The translations under genes and the position numbers were made by a program. From AV2 sp035637175 (GTDB taxonomy: Bacteria > Verrucomicrobiota > Verrucomicrobiia > Limisphaerales > AV2), in assembly GCA_035637175.1 (NCBI GenBank), contig DASPXS010000313.1, positions 1-8,670 on the forward strand: a stretch of DNA of 8,670 nucleotides. Reading direction: 5' to 3'. Numbering within the stretch: the first letter of the stretch is position 1; each line of letters opens with the position of its first letter. A model generated the notes under the pieces. The model was given only the letters and a program-made list of their open reading frames with translations. It was not told the DNA's origin and made no database searches. Shown here in pieces: positions 1 through 5,630 of this stretch.

Positions 1-46
1 CTTCGGCAAGGCGCTCTTCAGACTATGAAGGAGGCCGAATAGGAAA

Positions 47-67
47 GAAAAGGTGTCCCGGCTATTG
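47..67 (+). repeat. REP/IS-end-like block, copy A
   Basis: This block reads GAAAAGGTGTCC followed directly by GGCTATTG. Its first 12 bases recur exactly at 645-656, and the 13-mer GTCCCGGCTATTG (55-67) recurs exactly at 367-379. Two different partial repeats within 21 bases suggest a mosaic of short mobile or REP-type sequences rather than coding DNA. Sequences of the general form GGTGTC or GGGTCAG followed by a conserved tail are known beside REP-associated (IS200-like) transposases, but no transposase gene is present here. The repeat matches are seen directly; the REP assignment is inference. Confidence 0.4.
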
Positions 68-99
68 TAGAATTCTGGGGAGTATCGACAATTGCTACT

Positions 100-347
100 T
101 GGTGTGGCGCCTCCAGACTTTTCAACAATGGTTGACGCGGCGGGGACGACGATGTTGCCTTACCACGCGGGCGCTCTGCTGAACACCGAAGACCTGCCTC
201 CGCTAAAACTTCTGCGAGGCAGCCGGGCCGTGGGCCAGTGACACGGTGACCTACACATACAACAACCCGATGCGCGCCAGTCTGAGCCTCCAGAAACCGA
301 ATGGCACGTGGACCAACGGCTACACTTGGGACATAAACGTAAACGGG
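100..347 (+). pseudogene. Rhs/YD-repeat protein fragment, frameshifted (copy 1)
   Basis: This is a decayed piece of an Rhs-family (YD-repeat) protein, a class of very large cell-surface or secreted toxin-delivery proteins. In frame 2, from about 110, one reads STMVDAAGTTMLPYHAGALL followed by NTED. The reading then has to move to frame 3 at about 225, where it continues GPWASDTVTYTYNN, then LSLQKPNGTWTNGYTWD. In intact relatives these two stretches are continuous (a TEDGPW-like join), so a frameshift lies between about 195 and 225. There is no start codon, no complete repeat array and no toxin tip. Frame 3 runs to a TGA at 378-380, but its last residues come from a REP-like repeat, so Rhs homology probably ends near 340-347. 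The motif evidence for the family is good; the exact ends are uncertain. Confidence 0.65.
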
Positions 348-379
348 TCAGTACGGGTCAGGGTCAGTCCCGGCTATTG
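345..379 (+). repeat. GGGTCAG tandem repeat and REP/IS-end-like block, copy B
   Basis: GGGTCAG occurs three times here (345-351, 355-361, 361-367) and leads into GTCCCGGCTATTG (367-379), an exact copy of 55-67. The related GGGTCTGTCCCC lies at 530-541. The block abuts the point where recognisable Rhs coding sequence stops, as expected if a short REP-like or IS-derived sequence inserted into or recombined with the Rhs remnant. The repeats are seen directly; their origin is inferred. Confidence 0.45.
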
Positions 380-380
380 A

Positions 381-679
381 TTGCGCTGAAAAACCCCAAT
401 CCTTATTTAAACAAACCGGGTTAGCTGGTTCGCGACGCCATCGGCTGTGCCGATCGCCAAACGGCTGCATGATCCCGGCCAACCTCATCGCGCAACCGTT
501 GGTCACGCGCCAGTCCTGCTTTTTTCGTCGGGTCTGTCCCCAAGCCTGGCAATCATCGATCTCGCCGCCGAGTCACGGAAAAAGTCATTCCGACGGAGAA
601 GTATTACGCGATTGCCCCTCGGTGAATTTCCTTTTGCCAGAATAGAAAAGGTGTCCGTGTCGGCGTGTGTCGAAAGCGT
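381..679. other. Degenerate non-coding stretch between the Rhs remnants
   Basis: I see no supportable gene in this stretch. Short open frames exist on both strands (for example a 78-codon one at 447-683), but none shows a recognisable motif or a ribosome binding site. It contains GGGTCTGTCCCC (530-541), which matches 361-372 at 10 of 12 positions, and a second copy of GAAAAGGTGTCC (645-656). It is best read as decayed Rhs-locus DNA with scattered repeat fragments. Confidence 0.5.
645..656 (+). repeat. REP/IS-end-like block, copy D (GAAAAGGTGTCC)
   Basis: This is an exact 12-base copy of 47-58. Both copies sit at nearly the same distance (81 and 86 bases) upstream of the conserved Rhs sequence beginning ATGRTTGACGCGGCGGG. 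Either the repeat was duplicated along with the Rhs segment, or both Rhs copies were truncated at the same kind of element. The sequence match is certain; its meaning is open. Confidence 0.4.
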
Positions 680-790
680 CTGACTTGTGGAGTCGCCGTG
701 GGATACGACGGCCTTGACCGGCTGACAAACATGATTGACGCGGCGGGCACAACGAAGTTTGCTTAACACTTGGCGCTTGCGGGAACGCTG
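680..790 (+). pseudogene. Rhs/YD-repeat protein fragment (copy 2)
   Basis: Frame 2 reads LTCGVAVGYDGLDRLTNM, then IDAAGTTKFA and a TAA stop (764-766). YDGLDRLTNM is a classic YD repeat and MIDAAGTT matches MVDAAGTT of copy 1; at the DNA level 25 of 29 bases agree between 128-156 and 731-759. Weak similarity to copy 1 seems to continue after the stop (TTGCTTAACAC against TTGCCTTACCAC), to about 790. The fragment has neither beginning nor end and is broken by the stop, so it is a relic. Rhs loci often accumulate displaced C-terminal pieces by recombination, and two pieces 603 bases apart fit that picture. Confidence 0.6.
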
Positions 791-813
791 GGCAACCGTA
801 TGAGAAAAACCGA

Positions 814-1434
814 ATGCAAGCCGTCGGAATGATCACGCCAAGTCTGGCGCTGCTTTTCCTTTTATTGGCTCAGCCAGGTTGCGTCTCTGCGCACAAGGAA
901 GAGACCGGCTTAATGGAAGACGCTGGCAGTAAGGCCGAGCGATATAAGCGCTGCCTGCGAGTTCTCGAAGAGTATTCTGAGACACGGGCCAGTTTCCTTT
1001 TGAGCACAAATGGGGCCGAAATTCCCCCCGATTACCAAGTTGGACTCCTTTCACATAGCCGACGCGGCTCGATAGTGATTTCACCGGTTAACCTGGCACT
1101 ACTCTCAATGATTGAGCTGGGGAAGCCTTCAGACGCGATCTTGCTTTCGAAGTTCTTGGGAATCGAGGATCCAGTGGCTCGGGAATATGCGACGACTTGC
1201 TACGGACATGTAGCTGATGACTCTGAGCTAACCTTAATTCTGCCGCGCCTCCAAGACGCGGATCCTTATGTAAGAATGGCTGCACTTCAGGTCGTTGCAA
1301 CGAGACATATGGTCGCCGCTACAGACGACGTGCGCCGGTTGACGAATGACTCGGATGAGCGCGTACGAGAATTGGCAACACGGGTTTTCAGGAAAATCGC
1401 TAGCCCTCCGGGTAATCTTCGCTCACCGGAATGA
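814..1434 (+). CDS. Exported HEAT-repeat protein, probable lipoprotein
   Basis: This is a 206-residue protein of unknown specific role. Residues 7-22 are strongly hydrophobic and end in AQPGC, so Cys23 may be lipidated. The lipobox is imperfect (Gln at -3), and cleavage by signal peptidase I after CVSA is the alternative. Residues 106-195 contain about three HEAT/armadillo-type helical repeats, recognisable from IEDPVAREYA, DADPYVRMAALQVVA and DSDERVRELATRVFRKIA. Such repeats usually bind other proteins. ATG 814 is the first start after an in-frame TGA at 736-738; ATG 829 is a possible alternative, and ribosome-binding signals are weak at both. Third codon positions look noticeably less G+C-rich than in polA or the downstream genes, which together with the Rhs relics just upstream hints at acquired DNA. 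Its stop overlaps the start of a possible small ORF (ATGA). HEAT architecture is fairly sure; function is unknown. Confidence 0.75.
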   Translation: MQAVGMITPSLALLFLLLAQPGCVSAHKEETGLMEDAGSKAERYKRCLRVLEEYSETRASFLLSTNGAEIPPDYQVGLLSHSRRGSIVISPVNLALLSMIELGKPSDAILLSKFLGIEDPVAREYATTCYGHVADDSELTLILPRLQDADPYVRMAALQVVATRHMVAATDDVRRLTNDSDERVRELATRVFRKIASPPGNLRSPE

Positions 1435-1604
1435 GGGCGGTGAAGCCAGTAGGACTTGGCTCATGGAAATGTTTGCCAGTTCTTGTTCTTGGTATTGGCA
1501 ACTATTCGGCGAGTCGTCCCCCGTCTTGTGTGAAGCGAGTAATCGCGATCGGATGGGGAGAGACTGAAATTGGTCTCTGGCCTCGCTTCTGGCGGCTGTT
1601 ATAA
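1431..1604 (+). CDS. Possible 57-residue small ORF, ATGA-overlapped with the upstream gene
   Basis: An ATG at 1431 overlaps the TGA (1432-1434) of the HEAT-repeat gene in the ATGA arrangement typical of translational coupling. The frame runs 57 codons to TAA at 1602-1604 and leaves 8 bases before the ATG of the peptidase gene. The predicted peptide starts MRAVKPVGLG, has a short hydrophobic stretch (LPVLVLGIG, residues 15-23) and ends with a tryptophan-rich tail (residues 42-57). I recognise no family. The spacing favours a real gene in a three-gene run; the length and odd composition favour chance. There is no good Shine-Dalgarno sequence beyond a GGA next to the ATG, as expected if translation is coupled. 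Confidence 0.3.
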   Translation: MRAVKPVGLGSWKCLPVLVLGIGNYSASRPPSCVKRVIAIGWGETEIGLWPRFWRLL

Positions 1605-1612
1605 AGCGAGCA

Positions 1613-2515
1613 ATGAACTGCCGATTTGCTCTCCGGGTGGTGCTTTTGGTCGCGCCGATGGTGGCGTTCGTCTGTTCGCCATTCACCCGCGGCCTTCGAG
1701 CACGCGCCGGCGATGTTGCAACCGCCAACGGTGCGATGGTCGAGCACCTGGCGCAGTTGGAGAAGAAGGTTCCCAGGGATTTTACGGTGGTCGTGCAGCC
1801 GCCGTTTGTGGTGATCGGCGACGAACCACCGGAGAGGGTCCGCCGGCGCGCGACCGATACCGTGAAATGGGCCGTGGACAAACTGAAACAGGATTACTTT
1901 CAACGCGATCCGCAGGAGATCATCGACATCTGGCTTTTCAAAAACGGGACAAGCTATACAAATCACGCGCGCCTTTTGTTCGACGACACCCCGACCACGC
2001 CGTTCGGCTATTATTCCGCCCGGAATCACGCGCTCCTCATGAATATCTCGACCGGCGGCGGCACGCTGGTGCACGAGATTGTGCATCCGTTCATGCGCGC
2101 GAATTTCCCCGACTGCCCGGCGTGGTTCAATGAAGGGTTGGCCTCGCTTTACGAAGCCGCCAGTGAAAAGGATGGCCATATCCGCGGGTTGATCAACTGG
2201 CGCTTCAAAGGACTGGAACAAGCCATCCGGGAAGGGAAAACGATTTCATTCCGACGACTCACTTCTATGACCGACGGCGAGTTTTATGGCCTCAATGACA
2301 GCACCCGTTACAACCAGTATTACGCCCAGGCCCGGTATCTCTGCTATTATCTGCAGGAAAAGGGCCTGCTTGTGAAGTTCTACCGCGAGTTTGTCGCCAA
2401 CGCCAAAAATGACCCGACCGGATACGATTCCCTGAAGCGCGTGCTGGGTGAAGACGACATGTCCGCCTTCGGGAAAAAGTGGGAAAGATTCATCCTGGAC
2501 CTGAGAGCGCCCTGA
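1613..2515 (+). CDS. Secreted gluzincin-type metallopeptidase-like protein (HEIVH)
   Basis: This 300-residue protein has an N-terminal signal sequence (MNCRFALRVVLLVAPMVAFV) and so should act outside the cytoplasm. Residues 151-181 read TLVHEIVHPF, then PAWFNEGLASLYE. H154-E155-x-x-H158 is a zinc-peptidase HEXXH motif, and E174 in NEGLA, 16 residues later, is the likely third zinc ligand, as in gluzincins of the peptidase MA-like / DUF1570-type group. The region before it (about 55-145) would form the N-terminal half of the fold, and the helical C-terminal part (about 195-300) has the aromatic-rich sequence typical of these proteins (YNQYYAQARYLCYYL). All residues needed for catalysis appear present; the substrate is unknown. 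The start is ATG 1613, with only a weak GCGAG before it. The gene lies 8 bases after the possible small ORF and is probably co-transcribed with it and the HEAT gene. Confidence 0.8.
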   Translation: MNCRFALRVVLLVAPMVAFVCSPFTRGLRARAGDVATANGAMVEHLAQLEKKVPRDFTVVVQPPFVVIGDEPPERVRRRATDTVKWAVDKLKQDYFQRDPQEIIDIWLFKNGTSYTNHARLLFDDTPTTPFGYYSARNHALLMNISTGGGTLVHEIVHPFMRANFPDCPAWFNEGLASLYEAASEKDGHIRGLINWRFKGLEQAIREGKTISFRRLTSMTDGEFYGLNDSTRYNQYYAQARYLCYYLQEKGLLVKFYREFVANAKNDPTGYDSLKRVLGEDDMSAFGKKWERFILDLRAP

Positions 2516-2539
2516 ACGCGGGGTCACGCGGGGCGGAGT

Positions 2540-2600
2540 GGCACGAGCGTCTCGCCCGTGCGCGCCTGGGCAACCACCACACAGGCGGGACGCCCGTGCC
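2540..2600. repeat. Imperfect inverted repeat with 21-base arms
   Basis: The arms are 2540-2560 and 2580-2600, separated by 19 bases. They pair at 18 of 21 positions, and one of the three mismatches is a G-T wobble. The arms are built on the core GGCACGRGCGTCYCGCC. The element starts 25 bases after the peptidase stop codon. Transcribed, it would form a long GC-rich hairpin, but it has no T-run, so it is not a standard intrinsic terminator. It resembles the dispersed palindromic (REP/MITE-like) repeats seen between genes in G+C-rich environmental genomes. The arms are directly visible; dispersal elsewhere in the genome is inferred. Confidence 0.6.
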
Positions 2601-2761
2601 CCTTCAGGAATGGCTTGCTTGAAAAATTGCCGGCCATAGCATCCGGCCATGGCGGAAAGATTTGGCTGCGAGGTTTTCCCGACCCTCTGTCTGGAGGACA
2701 CGCCGGTCGTGTTCGTGCCAATTTCTTTCAGCTCACCTTTAAAAACTCTCTCAAGCCACTT

Positions 2762-3631
2762 ATGACCGACCTATCCCTGCTGCGAAATTCCCTCGTTGCG
2801 TCGCTGCTCCTCCCTGCCGCGGTCTTTGCGGCCGGCGAACCAATCCCGCTTTGGCCGAATGGCGCGCCCGGCTCGGAAGGCAAGACCGACCAGGAAATCG
2901 TCCAACGCGGCACGAACGGCGAGCGGAGCGTTTATCGCATTCACCATCCGAGCCTGACCCCTTACCTGCCGCCGAAGGACAAAGCCACTGGCGCGGCGGT
3001 CATCGTCATTCCCGGTGGCGGGCACCGGGTGCTGGCGATCGATCATGAAGGCTACAACGTCGCGGAATGGCTGAGCGAACGCGGCATCGCGGCGTTCGTA
3101 CTCAAGTATCGCCTCGCCCGCGAGACCAATTCAACTTACAAGGTCGAAGTCGAAGCGCTCGCCGACACGCAGCGCGCTCTGCGCCTGGTCCGGAGCCGGG
3201 CGCAGGAATGGACCATTGACCCGGCGCGCGTCGGGGTGATGGGTTTTTCGGCGGGTGGTGAACTGGCCGCCTTCGCCAGCATGCGCTTCGACAACGGCGG
3301 GGAAGGCGCAACCGACGCCGTGGACCGCCAGAATTCCAAACCCGCATTCCAGGCGCTGATCTATCCGGGCAGCTCGCGCAAGATTGAGCCGACGAAGGAG
3401 TCGCCGCCGGCGTTCCTCGCCTGCGCGTACAACGACCGGCAAGACATCGCCGAGGGTCTCGCCGAGGTGTATCTCCGGTTCAAGCGTGCCGGTGTGCCGG
3501 CGGAACTGCACATCTACGGCAGCGGCGGACATGGCTTCGGCGTGCGGGCAGGCAATCACAAACCGGTCGGAGTCTGGCTGGCGCGGTTCGAGGAATGGCT
3601 CGGCGACAGCGGTTTCCTGTCGAAGCCGTGA
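2762..3631 (+). CDS. Secreted alpha/beta-hydrolase, esterase/lipase family (acetyl-xylan-esterase-like)
   Basis: The 289-residue product probably hydrolyses ester bonds, perhaps acetyl groups on plant or algal polysaccharides, in the periplasm or outside the cell. The open frame extends upstream to 2558, but ATG 2762 begins a good signal peptide (residues 1-24, LVASLLLPAAVFA), so I use it. After it comes IPLWPNGAPGSEG, a hallmark of this hydrolase group. The oxyanion-hole loop is IPGGGH (83-88), the nucleophile is Ser163 in GFSAGG, the base is His257 in GSGGHGFG, and the acid is probably Asp225 or Asp228 in YNDRQD. All triad positions are occupied and the length is normal. There is no clear Shine-Dalgarno sequence. 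It is separated by 246 bases from the peptidase gene and ends before an intrinsic terminator at 3672-3691. The fold and catalytic class are secure; substrate is inference. Confidence 0.87.
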   Translation: MTDLSLLRNSLVASLLLPAAVFAAGEPIPLWPNGAPGSEGKTDQEIVQRGTNGERSVYRIHHPSLTPYLPPKDKATGAAVIVIPGGGHRVLAIDHEGYNVAEWLSERGIAAFVLKYRLARETNSTYKVEVEALADTQRALRLVRSRAQEWTIDPARVGVMGFSAGGELAAFASMRFDNGGEGATDAVDRQNSKPAFQALIYPGSSRKIEPTKESPPAFLACAYNDRQDIAEGLAEVYLRFKRAGVPAELHIYGSGGHGFGVRAGNHKPVGVWLARFEEWLGDSGFLSKP

Positions 3632-3671
3632 TTGGCGGAACGCGCGTCGTCGATTACATGCGCGGCGTAGC

Positions 3672-3691
3672 AAGGTTCATGAACCTTTTTT
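3672..3691 (+). terminator. Intrinsic terminator after the esterase gene
   Basis: A perfect 16-base palindrome AAGGTTCATGAACCTT (3672-3687) runs into a six-T tract (3686-3691). Read on the plus strand this is a 6-bp stem with a CATG loop followed by U residues, 40 bases after the esterase stop codon. On the minus strand no T-run follows, so it should act mainly on rightward transcription and protect the convergent lipoprotein gene. Confidence 0.6.
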
Positions 3692-3758
3692 CCCTGGAAC
3701 TAAAAGGCCGCGGTTCGGAAAATCTGCGCGGCGCGCGAAAACCGTTGTGGCGGGTAAT

Positions 3759-5492
3759 TTAGTGCATACCGGCATTCTTCAGAACGACGTGGCCGTCGCC
3801 CATGCACTCGTGCCCGTGAAACCGGCAGCGGAAAATGACCTTATTTTCAATTCCAGGAGTCGAATTATTCAAGCCGTGTGTCACGTACTCATAACTGGAC
3901 TGTGACGGATCATAGTTGTCCCACGTCAATGTCGCGCTGATCGCATGGTTCGGAGCCGTCGGACAGATCAGTACCTTGGGAGTGACGAGTTGGTCCTTCA
4001 TCGACAGGATATCGGGCGGATACACGTCGTTGTGGTCCGTCGCATAAATTAGCGCCGCCAGGCCCAGTTGCTTCAGGTTGTTCACGCAGTTAACGGATTG
4101 GGCCTTCTCCTTGGCCTTGGCCAGAGCGGGCAGCAGCATGCCAGCCATGATGGCGGACGGCGCGACAACGAGCGGAAGGATAATGGCGTTGGCAGGCTGT
4201 TGTGTGCCATGGCCCACCGTGAGCCAACCTCCGGCGATGCTCCGGCTGACCACGAATGAGGAGACCGGCCGGTTGACCGAGTAGATCTTCTCCATCAGCA
4301 TGGCGGGCAATTCTTTCCCCTGCCCCGGCATCTGGCTCAAGACCGACTTTTGAATCTGTTGCAGGGTGTCTCCCAACCGCTGGCTGACGAAGCCGAACGA
4401 ATTGCCCTCGAGCGGCATGCCCTGGGCCAGCCGTTTGAATTCGGCGGTGGTCTTAAGGCCGGCGAGTTTGCCCGCCTTCACGGCCATCATGTTTTTCAAC
4501 AGCTCATCGCTGGACGCGATGAAGAGATGTTCGCCCTGCCGGCCAACCGTGGGCCGCAGCGCGATGGGCAATGGCAATGGGATCGGCATGGTCCGCATCC
4601 GCAATCCGCCTTCCTCGCTGCGGATCACCTGCGGATTATCCTTAAGCGCGCGGTCGATCCAGTCGAAAATGGTGTCGTCTTTCACCTTGAGGACAATCAC
4701 CAAACCCGGTTCGGCAAGATCGAGCGTTCGACCATCCGGCAGGGGAATCTGGATCTTGCTGGCTTCCTTGAGCGTGAGAACCGCGCCGCATTGACCGCCC
4801 AAAGAGGCGAGCAACTCATCGAGTCTCTTCCCGGTCGCCTGCCGGACGACGTTGTCCAGCCGCTCGAGTCCGCCCTTCGCCTCGGCGAATGCGGACAATT
4901 CTTTGATGAGACCGTTCCAGAGGGTGCCGACATCGACGTCGGCGAAACCGGCCCAGACGGTCTCCGCCGGCAGCCAGTCCAGTTCCTGCAGGGACCTCGG
5001 CGCGCGGCCGAAGACCGTCCAGATGCCTTTCGGTGCGCTGTTGGTGTCGCGGCCGATCATGAACTTTGTCTGATAGAAACCCTTTTCCAGCGCGATGCCG
5101 CTGGCGCCCACGCCGCTGATGGATTCGACGCCGCTGTTCCTGATCAGGTGCGTGACGAGATCGAAGGCTTGGGTGACGTTGGATTTTTCCGCCGGGCCGA
5201 GGTTCGGCAATGAGAGGACGGCCTCACGCCAGCCGTTGACGCGGTCGGACAGTCCGTCAAGCCACTGGCTCGTGCTGAGGTAACCGTAGAGGCTGCCGCC
5301 CGGATCGAGCTGATCGGTGACTTCGTGGAAACTGGTTTTTTCGGCGGAGACAATCGCCGGCCTGGCCGGGGGCGGATTAGTGGCGCTCGGGGCTTCCTTC
5401 TTGCCGCATCCGTTCCCCGCGGCCAGCAGGAGCAGAGCTGCCGCGAGCAAAAGTCGAGATGAGGCCGGATGAAATTCGGGATGAGTATTCAT
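3759..5492 (-). CDS. Lipoprotein with a C-terminal pseudopilin-like module
   Basis: This is a 577-residue exported protein of unknown function. Residues 12-28 form a hydrophobic signal ending in AAGNGCGKK; Cys29 is the probable lipid attachment site, though the lipobox is not textbook. A Pro/Ala-rich linker (about 31-48) leads into a large mixed domain (about 50-430) that resembles DUF3352-type envelope proteins in general character; I cannot confirm that family by eye. Residues 437-458 are a second hydrophobic segment running directly into MLLPALAKAKEKAQ (452-465), CVNNLKQLGLA (469-479), YPPD (491-494) and LICPTAPNH (508-516). These correspond to the body of verrucomicrobial prepilin-like proteins. 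The end carries CRFHGHECMGDGHVV (556-570), the DG-type C-terminal motif of the same proteins, with a C-x2-H-x-H-x-C spacing that could bind metal. The GFTLIE cleavage motif is missing. The start is supported by AGGA about 9 bases upstream. It follows polA by 138 bases on the same strand. Confidence 0.8.
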   Translation of the reverse strand: MNTHPEFHPASSRLLLAAALLLLAAGNGCGKKEAPSATNPPPARPAIVSAEKTSFHEVTDQLDPGGSLYGYLSTSQWLDGLSDRVNGWREAVLSLPNLGPAEKSNVTQAFDLVTHLIRNSGVESISGVGASGIALEKGFYQTKFMIGRDTNSAPKGIWTVFGRAPRSLQELDWLPAETVWAGFADVDVGTLWNGLIKELSAFAEAKGGLERLDNVVRQATGKRLDELLASLGGQCGAVLTLKEASKIQIPLPDGRTLDLAEPGLVIVLKVKDDTIFDWIDRALKDNPQVIRSEEGGLRMRTMPIPLPLPIALRPTVGRQGEHLFIASSDELLKNMMAVKAGKLAGLKTTAEFKRLAQGMPLEGNSFGFVSQRLGDTLQQIQKSVLSQMPGQGKELPAMLMEKIYSVNRPVSSFVVSRSIAGGWLTVGHGTQQPANAIILPLVVAPSAIMAGMLLPALAKAKEKAQSVNCVNNLKQLGLAALIYATDHNDVYPPDILSMKDQLVTPKVLICPTAPNHAISATLTWDNYDPSQSSYEYVTHGLNNSTPGIENKVIFRCRFHGHECMGDGHVVLKNAGMH

Positions 5493-5630
5493 AGGGGGGA
5501 TCCTGTTCCGACGGTCAGGATAATTAAACCCGCGGCAAAAGCCACCTAATTCCGCGACACCAATTACGCCGGCCCCACCTTCTGGCGGCGGCTACGTCGC
5601 GCCGGGTTCATTCGCAGTTGACGCCGGGGT
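5493..5630 (-). other. Gap between polA and the lipoprotein gene
   Basis: This stretch should contain the polA 3' end signals and any promoter of the lipoprotein gene. An AGGA just upstream of the lipoprotein ATG (minus strand, about 5502-5505) is a plausible ribosome binding site. A minor hairpin, GTGGC-TTTT-GCCGC on the minus strand near 5530-5550, is followed by a short T/A-rich tract (GGGTTTAATTAT), but it is too weak to call a terminator. I see no convincing -35/-10 pair. Confidence 0.35.

Noticed and set aside
447..683. 78-codon open frame on the plus strand in the Rhs graveyard
   Set aside because: It shows no recognisable domain and no ribosome binding site, and it overlaps repeat fragments and decayed Rhs sequence; it looks like chance openness.
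2630..2650. Direct repeat CCGGCCAT at 2630-2637 and 2643-2650
   Set aside because: An 8-base repeat with a 5-base spacer in a G+C-rich gap is too short to call an operator or attachment site.
3658..3762. 34-codon frame (MRGVARFMNL...) between the convergent genes
   Set aside because: It runs through the terminator palindrome and overlaps the end of the lipoprotein gene. It may belong to a dispersed repeat but is not supportable as a gene.
4350..5213. 287-codon plus-strand frame opposite the lipoprotein gene
   Set aside because: It is an antisense shadow of a gene that has a signal peptide, a ribosome binding site and family motifs.
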